NCBI GenBank assembly: GCA_003254905.1
Contig: QANU01016365.1
Coordinates: 128,401 to 192,400 of the forward strand
From: Nissolia schottii
Lineage: Eukaryota > Streptophyta > Magnoliopsida > Fabales > Fabaceae
DNA length: 64,000 nucleotides
Direction of reading: 5' to 3'
Shown one piece after another: positions 12,153-23,142 of this stretch. The translations under genes and the position numbers were made by a program. The notes beneath the pieces are model-generated. The model searched no databases and was not told the DNA's origin. It saw only the letters and a program-made list of their open reading frames with translations. How positions within the stretch are numbered: position 1 is the first letter of the stretch; each line of letters starts with the position of its first letter.

Positions 12153-12949
12153 TAAGGGTGAAAATAGGTTAGACTTTTCGTTTGGAGTCTTTAATTCAAC
12201 TCGTTTAAGGTCTAATAAAGTTTAACTTATTTACCAAACAAGTCAGATTAAGACTTTTAAAAAAGCTCATTCAAATAAATAGGTTAAGTCATAAGTTATT
12301 AAAAACCTATTAAACCCAACATGATTGAGTGTGTGCGCGCGCGTGTGTATATATATATTAAGAAAATTCAAACACTAAAAACAACTAAAATAAATAAATA
12401 TGGTCTTATTCCTATAATTAAATTTAATTAGGTTCAAAATCTCTTTTGCTGTTCATCTTTCTTACTCCCTCGAATACCTCTTCGTATGTTGGTGTCACCA
12501 CCGTCCAAGCATTTTATCATGCAATTTCTCTGAGTTCAAGTTGTCATCGCAACATTTAGTTGTATTAATTATTAATTTTCTTTCTCTTGTCATATCACTT
12601 GAATCTTTGTGTTCTAGTATTTTTTTCTTAGTTACTTGTGTGATTTATCTTCTTTCAAGCTTATCTTGGTTGTGTTAAATTAAATGGCATTGTCCTTTTT
12701 TGTATTTCCTATTAAGGATTTAATTAGGTACATAATATGTAAAACTTCATTAAGAGATAATATCTAAACATTTTTTTTGTCTTTGTTTCAAGTAGGCTTT
12801 TAAATAAGTTTTTAGGTCAGACCAAACTTTTAAAAAAGTCAAGTTTAGCCTTAATAAAAGCTATAATGGATGACAAGTCTAAACTCATGCCAAATAAATT
12901 TAAAGTAGGTCAAGCCTGTTTTAACCAAAACCACGCTCAGTCACCTCTA
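12153..12949. mobile_element. hAT-like non-autonomous element
   Basis: The left end TAAGGGTGAAAATAGG and the reverse complement of the right end, TAGAGGTGACTGAGCG, are partial inverted repeats in the hAT style. The 8-mers flanking them, ATACCGAT (12145-12152) and ATCCCAAT (12950-12957), match at six of eight positions, as an aged 8-bp duplication would. The interior repeats GTTTAGACTT-like motifs in both orientations and encodes nothing. Confidence 0.55.
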
Positions 12950-12957
12950 ATCCCAAT

Positions 12958-15900
12958 CATAATAGTGGGTTGCCCCAAGCACTATTCCCAAACCTTCAAT
13001 TTTGATAAAATGTCAATGAATTTATGAGTCCTTCATTTATATACTCTTCAAGACTTTTAAGTACTTGAATTCCAACTCTCTCGTCCCAAACCTAATAAAT
13101 TTAATTTAGGTATATGCTCACAAAAAATGTAGGTTCCACCAACTTTGTTCAAAGAATAATCACATGCTTATGAGTCCCATCAATTTTGTGTGTCTAAATC
13201 TAAATTGTTAGATTTGTGTCTATAAACAAATTTCCTTGTTTTCGCGGTGAAGCTGAATTACCGGGACAGTTGCATTTCCAAATTGTCTCTCAGGTGTCTG
13301 AATTACCAATAGTACTTTTTTCTGCATACAATTATTGTAACAAATCATGAACCTGGAGAGTAGTTTTGTATCAGTTCATGATAGAAGGGTGATGAAAGAA
13401 ACATCATTCATAAAGCTGGTATCATAATGGGATAATTGTGTTCATGTACCTCAACCTCAATTATTCTTATGTCAGTGTATGGCTAATCATAATACCCTTC
13501 ACTTTTTTTGTGACCTAAAATCAAAACCTGCAATTGATATCTTTCTTTTTCTGTTATCTTGCACTTTAACTCTTCTTTTTGAAAGGGTTGGAATGATTAC
13601 AAGTTCTTAAGACTTTTTTTTCTCATTGAGGGTATTTACCGTCAGTAACAGTGACTCATCCCTTCAAAAGTTTAAACTTATTGAAATGAGTATATTTCTA
13701 GTTAGGAAACCCTCTTCATACACACCGCTAGGGATCAAACCACTAATTAGATGCTTAAGGAACCCAACGACCTACCAACTATATTAGTCCTCGTGGTTAA
13801 GTTCTTAAGATTTAATTATATTCTTATTTGGGAGAGTCTTATGTTATACCTATAAAGGGTGGCTTGGTGCATAAGGCTCTTGTCCGATGAGATCTACGTA
13901 GTCTTATTCCCATAAGTGGAGATTTCCTATATTTAAATCTGTGACCTTTAAGTTACAAACCAAAAACCTTACCATTGCAGTTACATTCACCTGAATTTTA
14001 TTTTATACCTAACCATCTGACGAGTATCCTTGACAAAATAATGTGCCAGATTTCAGTTTTATGCTGTTTGAATTGCTGAAATTTGTTTCAATACTTTTTT
14101 TTGACTGTACTAATATAACAGTTCTTACCAATGCTATTCTTTTGACTGGTTAAAGAATCTTATGAAAAATATGTAAAATCCATTTTTCTGTCATTCATAG
14201 CTTAAAAGTTAACCAATGGGACCAAAAAAGTATCTTACAAGGAAAAACAGACACTAGCTAGAAGGGTACACAGAGATATAGTTGAAAGGGGACAGGGAGA
14301 GCGTATGGAGTGTTTCTGTTTTTGTCTCCAATGAACAGAGTCATCAAATGGTATTCAACGAGTAAACGTTCAAATTCTTTCTTAAGTTTATAGCTTCGGT
14401 CAATTTTGTTCACAAATTATAAAAAATATCAAATTGATATCATATTTTAACTTTGAGGGACCTATTTGATGTCAATCAACTTTTAAGAACTAATTTAATG
14501 TGACCTTTTAACTTTTAAAGATGACTTATTTGATGTTAAAAAAATTTGAGAGATTAAATTGATGTCACATGAAACTTTGATAGAACAAAATGCATGTTTA
14601 CTCATTACAGAATGGTTGGAAAGTTTAAAAAAAAAATAGGTGGATTCTTTGGTGTCACCAGGAGCATTATACCCTTCCATTCTAAAGATTGAATTTTAAC
14701 ATTATATAAACTTAAAAATTGTCAAATAATTATAAAAATATTCACAATAATACTTTAATTTATGTTTGATTATATGGTTTTATCAATTTTTATTTTAAAA
14801 AATCGAATCTCAAATGACTAATTTAATTGACTTTTGATAATTTTAAGAATGAATTTAATATTTTTCGTAACTTAAAGACAAACTTAATTTAAAAAAGTCA
14901 ACTTTAAAGTACGAATTTGATGGTTTACTCTATTCTCTAATAATGGAATGAATGAATCAGAATGCAATTTGTTTTCTTCTATTTTCTTTCTGGCGGAAGA
15001 TATTAGCCAATGGGGAAATCACGGAGAGGCAAGATATGTATTATAGCTGTGGACTTGTAGTAAGTAAGAGAGAGATGGCATGGCATGGTATGGTGTGACA
15101 CTAAAATCAGAAGAGACCACACTGTGCGTCTCAGAAGGAATCCATTTAAAGCGGGGTAGGTCATAAAAAGGGTAACAAACGTAGTTTGCCAAAACAGGGA
15201 AAGTTCCAAATTATTATAAAAGTCCTATGCTGTCCGGAAACTGTTCTTTCTAAGTAGGTTTCTATTTTCTTTTCTTTTTTAGGAACTGGTACTGAGAATT
15301 CGTGTACAAAATAAGTGGAGAATTCAACTCCACAACTGAAGAATTAGGAAAAATAAGGTGAGGCTGACTCGATTGTCGACATCTTTTAAATTTTTGTTGA
15401 TCCTGTCTGTCTTATACCGTTAGATGAAGTATAAGTAAAATTGTACGACCCATAATCTACCAATGTTTTAATGTTTTGAAATTAAACAAATGCACCAAAA
15501 GCAAAATTATAAATTTCAAATATAGATTAGAAATAGGCCAAATAAGGAGGAAAATAGTGTATGGTTTCCGTTTCGGTTTGGCCGCAGTGCCATTTTGTAA
15601 ATTGTGCATTCAGATTAACGTGGAATTGTGTTCTTTGGTCCATTGCGCTAGAGTTAGAGTTGAATGATCATCATCTTGTGTTGGATTTCTTGCACATGTA
15701 TGAGATAGACGTTGAAAAACTGTTTGCAGCAACCTATAGCTTGGATTAATGAGAAATGGTGTTGCTTTTTCCCTAGAAGCTATGCCACTTTTGACGAAGA
15801 ACCTTATGATTTTCGCAGATAGGAGACTAGAAAAGTTCATGACTCACGACTCATTCTTTCTTGATCTTTATGAAAATATTGAAATTATGACTTTAATTGT

Positions 15901-16079
15901 AAAAAAAAAATAGAGAAAAATGGTCATACTGTTGTGAATTAAAATTAAAAACGTTCATATTAGTGCTTTCCAGCAGTTAAATGTTTATGACGCCAAACAT
16001 AATAACATTGGTACGAATTAAAATTATAGAGCCAAACACAATCTGAAAAGTTAGTTAACGCGTAGTTTTTTTTTATTAA
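12958..16079. other. Long intergenic stretch, no gene seen
   Basis: Three kilobases without a supportable gene. Short frames (for example 15476-15840) are not conserved-looking. Around 14400-14930 there are repeated phrases of the GACCTATTTGATGT / ACTAATTTAATGTGAC type, suggesting an old MITE. Everything else is AT-rich background. Confidence 0.5.
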
Positions 16080-16268
16080 AAATAAAAAGGGTAAAATATT
16101 TTTTTAGTCCCTAAAAAATAACAAATTTTGTGTTTTATCCCTGAAAAAATTTGTTAGAAAATAGTCCTAAAAAATATTTTTAGTAGTATTTTATTCTTTG
16201 CCATTAGAATGGGCTGTTAATTAATGATGTAACAGCTAATTTGGTCACGTTAACCTAACCCTTCCCCA

Positions 16269-17203
16269 TAGGGGTGAACATGGGTTCAACCCAACCCGCC
16301 AATCCGATCCGACCCAACTCGCGCGGGTCGGGTTAAGTCGGGTTGGCGGATCAGACCCAACGAATCCGCCATGATTTGTGGGTCGAGTCACGGGTCTGTG
16401 GTTCTAAAACCGACCCGACCCGCCTAAACCTAAACCATTAAAATAAAAGAAACCTAAATCAGCTGCCCTTTGCCTTCACTTCAGAAATTAACATTCAAAA
16501 CCTAGACCCCAGCGCCGCTGCCCCATCTCTTCTCTACGCCGCTGCATCTTCGTCTTCCTCCTGCAGTCCTGCGTTCGTTGGCTCCCCTCCATCGCCACCC
16601 CTCGTTCGTTGGCTCCGCCTCAGCTTCGCGTTCGTCTCTCGCTGCCTCCTATATCGCGCTCGTCTCTCATCGCCTTAGCCTCTCGCACAGGTCTCTCGCC
16701 GCCTCAGCCTGTCGCACAGGTCTCTCGCCGCCTCAGCCTCTCGCGCATGTCTCTCGCTGCCTCAGGTCTCTCGCCGCATCAAATCTCTTGCCATTTCCAT
16801 CTATGTTAATATTAACCCTAATTTAATTTTAACCCTAATGTAAGCTTGCTGTTGCTATTAAGAATGTGGTTTGTGAGTTTTATTGAGTTTTTTCAATATG
16901 TCTTAACTGATTATGTTTCTGCTTGTTGAGTTTGTGAGTTTCAATATTTATTGAGTTTGTGAGCTTCAATGTTTCTGCTTGTTTCAAGTTGCTGGCAATC
17001 CTCTTGAAAATAGTTTTTTTTTTTAAAAAAAAAGAGGACGGGTCACCCGCCGACCCGCCTAACCCAATCCGACCCAGGCGGGTGGCGGGTCTGGTGGTAC
17101 CACTTGAAAAAGGTAATTTTACCCGACCCGACCACCAGCGGGTGGTCAGGTCAGATCGGTGACATGGGTGGGTCCAATCCGGCCCGACCCATGTGCATCC
17201 CTA
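16269..17203. mobile_element. hAT non-autonomous element nested in the Mutator-like element
   Basis: The ends TAGGGGTGAACATGGGTT and, in reverse complement, TAGGGATGCACATGGGTC are terminal inverted repeats. CTTCCCCA is present on both sides (16261-16268 and 17204-17211), an exact 8-bp target duplication characteristic of hAT. Subterminal CCGACCCGCC / GGCGGGTCGG-type motifs occur at both ends. There is no transposase frame. The core is a GC-rich C/T-rich block with a minisatellite. Insertion is next to the left arm of the surrounding Mutator-like element, so this hat element is younger than that insertion. Confidence 0.9.
16655..16790. repeat. Minisatellite of CTCTCGCCGCCTCAGCCT units
   Basis: Imperfect units built on TCTCTCGCCGCCTCAGCCT with GTCGCACAGG-like spacers repeat about every 30-40 bases. 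The block makes apparent serine/leucine-rich frames (16578-16826) that I regard as by-products. Confidence 0.7.
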
Positions 17204-18042
17204 CTTCCCCATACCCGACTCACCCATTACCCATGACCAAAAATTAAAAACCTTCCCCCATCCTCAAATTTGATCTCTTTCACTCTTCCCTTCCACCTCC
17301 CCAATCCCACCACACCATCACCACCACCACCTCCACCGCATCCATCACCACACCCTCGAAGAACTTGCTACCTTAGCCACAAAAACTTCACCAACAAAAC
17401 CTATCACCATCACCAGCAACACCACACCACCACCACAACCCCCAAATCATCATCTCTCACTCTCCCCCATTCACCACCGCTAACAACAACAACAACAACC
17501 ACCCCAAAATCATCATCTCTCACTCAGATCTAAAAAAAAAAGGAAAAAAAGACAACTAGTTAGATCTCATAACTCTTATTTCTACTGCAACAACAAGAAG
17601 CTCACGACCAACACCACTGTCGTCGCTACTACCACACCATCAACAACAACAAGTACTTCTCTAGGGGTAGCCCTACCATCCTCCTCCTCTCCACAGCCAC
17701 CATCGCAACCACCTCAAACCTCTCACCACCAACCACCTCTTACCGTCGTCTTCATCCTCACCAGTACCATCGTCCTCTTCCTCCTCACCACCATCACCCT
17801 CACACAATCACCATTAACCAGCAAACACAACACAAATAGAGAGAGAAAGAAAGAGAGAGAAAACAAATCTAGAGAGAGAACGCATGAGAGGAAAAAAATC
17901 AAGAGAGAAAGAGAGTTTGAGAGAGAGAGCGACAGAGAGGAAGAAAAGTTTGTCACCGCCGACAATCTGCCATGTCGGTAGCCCCTGAGCACAAAGAGAG
18001 AGAGATAGAGAGAGAATAACCTAAGGGAGAAGAGAGTGAGCT

Positions 18043-18048
<6 letters not shown>

Positions 18049-18092
<44 letters not shown>
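18049..18092. repeat. (GA)n microsatellite
   Basis: Uninterrupted GA dinucleotides, at the end of a longer GA-rich tract that begins near 17840, inside the Mutator-like element. Confidence 0.98.
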
Positions 18093-18095
<3 letters not shown>

Positions 18096-18956
18096 AATTA
18101 GGGGTTCTGAATTTTTCTATTTTTCTTTTTTAATTTTTTTTCCATGGGCATGAGTCTTGGGTCATATGGATGGGTCAGGTTTTTGAAAAATGGATGGGTT
18201 GCGTTACGTGCAATGCAAGTTGGGTTTTCAAAAACTTGATGGGTTGTGTCACGTGCAAGGCACATGACTGCTGACGTGCCCAAGTTAACTACCACGTCAG
18301 TAGTTAACAGCCCATGCCAATGGTAATGACTAAATCCTACCAAAAATATTTTTTAGGAATTATTTCCTAATAAAAAGATTTTTACGGGTAATACAAAATT
18401 TGTAATTTTTCAAGGATTATAAACATATTTAACCCAAATAAAAATAAAGTCTGACTAAATACATGTCATATTACCATTTGTTCAAAGTGTGGTGGGATGA
18501 GTCCATGTAAGTAGGGACCAAGGCCACTATTTTAGATGATATCATCAAAGAGGGATTTTCTACTTTTTAGCTTCAATGGTAAAAAAAAAAAAAGTGGTTC
18601 TCAAAAAATAGGAATAGGGACTCTTGTTTTTATCCTATTGGAGATGCTCTAATAACTCTATCTACATTCATTATCTCAATTAAATAAGAGCAATTGTCTA
18701 AAGTGTCAATTTTTTTTTACTTTCATGTTTTTCAATTATTTCTCTAATACTCACACAAGACAACTAAAAAGAACAGAGTGAGTATTTTCCAAAAGCATCT
18801 AAAAAGTTATTGATACTTCTCACTTTCACAACATCTTCTTTAATGAATTTGCCAAATTCTCAAGTAGAAAATGAAACAAAACAAAACTTTTTTTTAACTC
18901 AAAAAAGACACTAAAAAATATCTCAAAATATTTGTTTTTCCTATGCTGTCGCCCAA

Positions 18957-18966
18957 CTATTTATAA
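18957..18966 (+). promoter_or_regulatory. Likely TATA box of the gene at 19136
   Basis: CTATTTATAACACC lies about 175 bases before the first ATG. Transcription would start near 18990, giving a leader of about 150 bases. This is the only good TATA-like element in the proximal upstream region. Confidence 0.5.
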
Positions 18967-19135
18967 CACCCAAGAGAGGGCATCAAAGGAGGAGAACCAG
19001 ACTGTCTTTGGATCAATATCAGCCTCTGCATTAAGCACTTTGTGCCTCAGGTTCGTAAAGGAGAAAAAGACCCTTCTGAATTCTATTCACACCAAAGTCG
19101 GTTACACATAAACCATAGTAGAGAGATAAAAAAAA

Positions 19136-20344
19136 ATGAGAGGTAGATCTCTGAAGCAGTTAGGAACAAGAGAAGAAGAAAGAATCATGGAATTAGACCC
19201 TCCTCTCTCTGGTGCTTACATCAGAAGCCTAGTGAAACAACTAACCACAACCACCACAACAACTACCTCAAAACCAAAAGGCACCATCTTGAACACCAAT
19301 GATTTAGGTTGTGTTGTTATTGATACCGGTGTTTCCCCCAAAAGAAGGAATTTGAGAAAACATGGCAAAGTTTTGGGTCCTCAACAACAACACCCCAACA
19401 AGAAACAAGTTAGGAGGAGGCTTCACACTTGTAGGCCTCATCAAGAGAGGCTCCTGAACATGGCTGAGGCTAGAAAGGAGATTGTCAATGCCTTGAAATT
19501 CCACAGAGCAAATATGAAACAAGCCATTGAAAATCAACAACATCAACAATTGCAGCATCAAGCACAAGAAAAGGACCAGCAACAACAACAACACAACAAT
19601 TCTAGGACTTATCCATCATCATGCATGAACAATTTCCCGAATAACAACATAACGGATGATTCTCTTCGCTATAATAATTCATCATCCTTCTCTTATATTC
19701 CTCCTCCAATCACAAACTCTAACACCTTTTCTGTTGCTGCTTCTTCCCCTTCAATTTCTTCACCAACCCTTTTGGCTCAAAGTCCTAATTTCACTCTCCC
19801 AAACCAAGCCTTGGGATTGAGCCTCAATTTTCATGATTTCAACAACTTAGATGCAACCCTTTTGCCCAATAACAACAATAACTATAACAACAACAAAACA
19901 CCATTGTTCTCTTACCCATCTCCAACAATATCATCTTCTCCACCACTTTCTGTTGTAACAACCGATCAGGAAGTTCCTTCTTCAATTAATGGAGCATCAT
20001 CATCATCACATGGAGAAGGGGTTTCTTCATCTAATTCTATGCACACTGCAATGGATGATGAGGGGATGGAGGAGATGAGAACATTGGGGGAGAAGCACCA
20101 GATGGAGTGGAATGACACTCTGAATTTGATGACATCAGCATGGTGGTTCAAGTTCTTGGAGAACATGGAACAACGTGGTGGTGCTGGTGCACCTAAAGAT
20201 GAAGTTAAGGCTGCTGAAGACGGTGGTGGTGATGCATCAAATCATGGCTTTGATGGAGTCATTGAATTTCCAGCTTGGTTGAATAATGCAAATGAGAGCT
20301 GCTTGGAACAGTGTTCTGAGGATACCTCGGTGAGTTTAGCATAA
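19136..20344 (+). CDS. Plant protein of unknown function, Q/N/S-rich
   Basis: A single-exon frame of 402 residues with normal plant codon use. The N-terminal part looks conserved: MELDPPLSGAYIRSLVKQL (residues 18-36), then a basic block KKQVRRRLHTCRPHQERLL (about 89-107) and NMAEARKEIVNALKFHRANM (108-127), probably helical. From about 128 on it becomes low complexity (poly-Q near 130-155, then N/S-rich runs), as in many nuclear regulators. The C-terminal part has two tryptophan-rich segments, EWNDTLNLMTSAWWFKFLEN and VIEFPAWLNNANESC. I have seen plant proteins with this core described as hydroxyproline-rich-like or uncharacterised, but cannot name the family. ATG at 19136 opens the frame; the second ATG at 19187 (residue 18), just before the conserved segment, is an equally good start. 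No signal peptide or membrane segment. A nuclear role is only an inference from the basic block and composition. Confidence 0.85.
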   Translation: MRGRSLKQLGTREEERIMELDPPLSGAYIRSLVKQLTTTTTTTTSKPKGTILNTNDLGCVVIDTGVSPKRRNLRKHGKVLGPQQQHPNKKQVRRRLHTCRPHQERLLNMAEARKEIVNALKFHRANMKQAIENQQHQQLQHQAQEKDQQQQQHNNSRTYPSSCMNNFPNNNITDDSLRYNNSSSFSYIPPPITNSNTFSVAASSPSISSPTLLAQSPNFTLPNQALGLSLNFHDFNNLDATLLPNNNNNYNNNKTPLFSYPSPTISSSPPLSVVTTDQEVPSSINGASSSSHGEGVSSSNSMHTAMDDEGMEEMRTLGEKHQMEWNDTLNLMTSAWWFKFLENMEQRGGAGAPKDEVKAAEDGGGDASNHGFDGVIEFPAWLNNANESCLEQCSEDTSVSLA

Positions 20345-21811
20345 GTTTCATAATTTTTAAAAATGAAATTTGATTATGAAGTGTTTTTGCTTTTTGGAGG
20401 GCCAAAATAGACTTCTTTTCTCATGTCTTTAATTGTTTTTTTATTTGGTCTCTTATCTTAAATTTTGTTCAACTATGTTCCTTACATTTCAAATTGGTAT
20501 CAATTTATTTCTCTATCAATAAACTAACAAAAAATGATGTTGTGTTAATTACGATGTTGACATGTTAGCATTTTTTTTACTAATTTTTATGGATAAATCA
20601 AATTGATACTGATTTTAATATAGTAAGAGACCAAATTAAACACATGCATAAGAAGCCAAATTGTAATTTAAAAAAAAATAAGGATAAGCTACAAAAAGCC
20701 TTTTTATATTTTTTCCCCCTTCTTTGTGTTTGTACTTGTCAAGGGAAAGGAAGAAGACACTGTAGTTTGTGAGTTTTCTTGTAACTAGGTATCATCTTTT
20801 TTGTTACACATTAAAAGGCTTCCATCTTTCCTTATGCAGAATCATAAGATATACTTGCATTTGTTGTCTATTTTAGAATTCTTTGGGAATTCGGTAGCTA
20901 TCCAACGCCGTTCAAAACGAAAAAAATTGTATACGTGAGTTTATCAGGCTTACTTTGTGGGTTGAGTCATTAGCTACATAAACACTTGGATTGTGATGCG
21001 ATATAGAAATTTTTGGGTCTTAATAGCGAGTGTTACCATTTATAGATCAGCCCTTTAGTTTTATGGGGCTATTGCCGTCTTTTTCTTTCAGTACAGTTCT
21101 AATTTAGTAGTGAAAATGTTGAATAATAAATCATACATAGCAACATCATATTGTTATTATAATTGAATATTATTCTATACACTATTCAAACTCGAAATCT
21201 TACGATTGAATATTATTCTATACACTATTTAAACTCGAGATCTTACTAAAGAAGAATAAGTATTGAATCAATTAAATCAACCTTGCGTTAGTGTTTTCCA
21301 AATAACTCTTTCTTTTGGTAAAAATAACAGAGTGAAAGTTAAACTAACTTGTCATTATGCTTGGTAAAAAACTTGATAAAAATAATGTAACCATGAGAGA
21401 AATAAATATTTGATAATTAATAAATGATTCATCAAGTTGCATTACATAACTTCTTTTCACATTTCAGATTCAGTATCAAGGTCTATAGAATATGTACATG
21501 CAAATTTTTTTTTTTTGGCCATGCAAATGCACCGATAACGTTTTTATTGCACCCTTTTCCTTTTCTGTGGTGCACACAGTCTTGGCCCAGTGCAGTTTTG
21601 ATTCATGTCAGACAACAGACAACAGACAACTCTCGTAAAAGCTGCATTTAGTTTTGACTAACTCAGATTTTTTTTTTAAAGGAAAAAATAAATAAATAAA
21701 TAAATGAAGCTCTTGTCTTTGTCATTTGCCCCAGGATAAGTCCAGTCCACTCAATGAATGCAATTTTGGATTTGGACCTTTTTTTTTTTTTTTTACTATG
21801 TGTCTTGCATG
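20345..21811. other. 3' flank of the 19136 gene; short foldback at 20440-20645
   Basis: Within this stretch TTTATTTGGTCTCTTA (about 20440) and TAAGAGACCAAATTAAA (about 20623) form inverted ends around an AT-rich core, a small MITE-like foldback. No exact polyadenylation site can be assigned. The remainder has no gene; 21424-21651 is open but unrecognisable. Confidence 0.5.
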
Positions 21812-22325
21812 GTTTAAATATATTTCGGGCTGCAATAAAATTTTGAAATTTGGCTTAGGTCTTTAAAAAATTATTCTTTTAATTTTGGTTTAACCATATC
21901 ATAATTTACATGTTTTTAGTCTCTCTCATTAATGAGACTTTATGATTTTAGTCTTTGTTGTTAGTAGAATTCTGTTAATTGTTGATGTGGCTAATGGAGG
22001 GTCACCTCTCCAGTGTCAAGATAAACTCACCCGACCCATAACCTACTATTTGACCCAATTTCAAATGATGGTGGATCGTAATTTGAGGTCAAATTTGGGT
22101 CAAATAGTGAATTATGAGTCAAATTACAGGTCGGGTGAGTTTATTTTGTTCTTATGACACGGTTGACGTAACACTCTATTAGTTACGTCAGCAGTTAACA
22201 AAGTTCTAATAATAACAAAGATTAAATATGTAATTTATGATATATTTGGACAAAACTCAAAAAAAAATTTAAAAACCTAAACCAAATTTAAAATATTTGT
22301 CGAAAACTCAAAACATATTTAACTT
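21812..22325. mobile_element. Mutator-type MITE, degenerate
   Basis: The left end GGTTTAAATATATTTCGGG and the right end CAAAACATATTTAAC are inverted, and further inward TGATTTTAGTCTTTGTT matches AACAAAGATTAAATATG in reverse. The ends resemble those of the 16089-18435 element. The core contains a second inverted pair, AAACTCACCCGACCC (about 22023) and GGTCGGGTGAGTTT (about 22129). No 9-bp duplication is visible. Confidence 0.55.
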
Positions 22326-22607
22326 ATACGGTATAGTATACCTTAATCGCTTTTCTTTTTCCTATTACATTTGTTCTCTTTTCTTTCTTTCTTTCTTTTT
22401 CTTGGCAGTGCATGCAACATGGACATTGGAGATATTGAATTTGAAGGGATGGAGGAGGAATGGTTAGCATGAAAAAGGAATGATATATATAATTTTGGTT
22501 AAATCAAAATATGTGACTCCTTTCTTCATATTCCTATATTTTCTTTTTCTTTTAGCAAATGCGGTTTTAGGCATTATTATGATCCCCCAATCTACTCAGT
22601 TTTTTTT

Positions 22608-23142
22608 TTGGTTAACACTCATTTTGGTCATTAAAATTGTAAGTCTGAGTCACTTTGGTCATTGAAATTTAAAACTTAGCATTTTAATCCTTGAAATTGT
22701 AAGTTATAAGTCAAATTTGTCATTCAATTCATTATCATTCATGTTATCACTGATTTATAAAGGCTTATGACTAAAAAATGTAGTTGTGATAACAATTGTG
22801 TCAGCAAATGAGACTGTGACATCATTTCAGACTGTAAATGTAGTTGCGACAACATTTAAGACTGCAAATCTCAGTTACTACCATAACTTCATATTGCAAT
22901 AGTAAATGGTCTTACAACCTCATTCGCAATCCTAGATACTGCAATAACTCATTTGCAATTTTAATTGTTATCACAAAATCATTTAATGTGACTAATCTTC
23001 AAAAATATGAATATGATAATGAACCAAACAACTAAGTTAACTTACAACATACAATTTTAGGGATTAAATAGTCAAATTTTAAATTTTATGAATCAAAATA
23101 ACTCAAACTTATAATTTTAATGATCAAAGTGAGCATTACGCC
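22608..23142. mobile_element. MITE with ~90-bp terminal inverted repeats
   Basis: The left arm GTTAACACTCATTTTGGTCA and the reverse complement of the right arm, GTAATGCTCACTTTGATCAT, begin inverted repeats that stay alignable for about 90 bases. The flanks GTTTTTTTTT and GTTTCTTTTT could be a diverged 10-bp duplication, but these are low-complexity. The interior repeats GACTGTAAATGTAGTTGCGA-like phrases. No coding capacity. Confidence 0.65.

Larger units (their letters stand above)
16089..18435. mobile_element. Mutator-like element with long terminal inverted repeats
   Basis: The left end GGGTAAAATATTTTTTTAGT and the reverse complement of the right end, GGGTTAAATATGTTTATAAT, start inverted arms of roughly 180 bp. 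Both arms contain matching blocks such as AAAAATTACAAATTTTG-type sequence, CCTAAAAAATATTTTT and TGGGCTGTTAA. The 9-mer AAATAAAAA flanks both sides (16080-16088 and 18436-18444), exactly the duplication length of Mutator-like elements. Between the arms lie a hAT element, a C-rich/CA-rich stretch and a GA-rich stretch, but no transposase. The 17.3-18.1 kb interior, with proline/histidine-coding repeats, could be captured host sequence as in Pack-MULEs, though I recognise no gene in it. Confidence 0.82.

Noticed and set aside
16578..16826. Two overlapping Ser/Leu-rich frames
   Set aside because: Product of the CTCTCGCCGCCTCAGCCT minisatellite in the hAT element.
17270..17533. 87-residue proline/threonine-rich frame
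   Set aside because: CAC/ACC/CCA repeats inside the Mutator-like element; not protein-like beyond the repeat.
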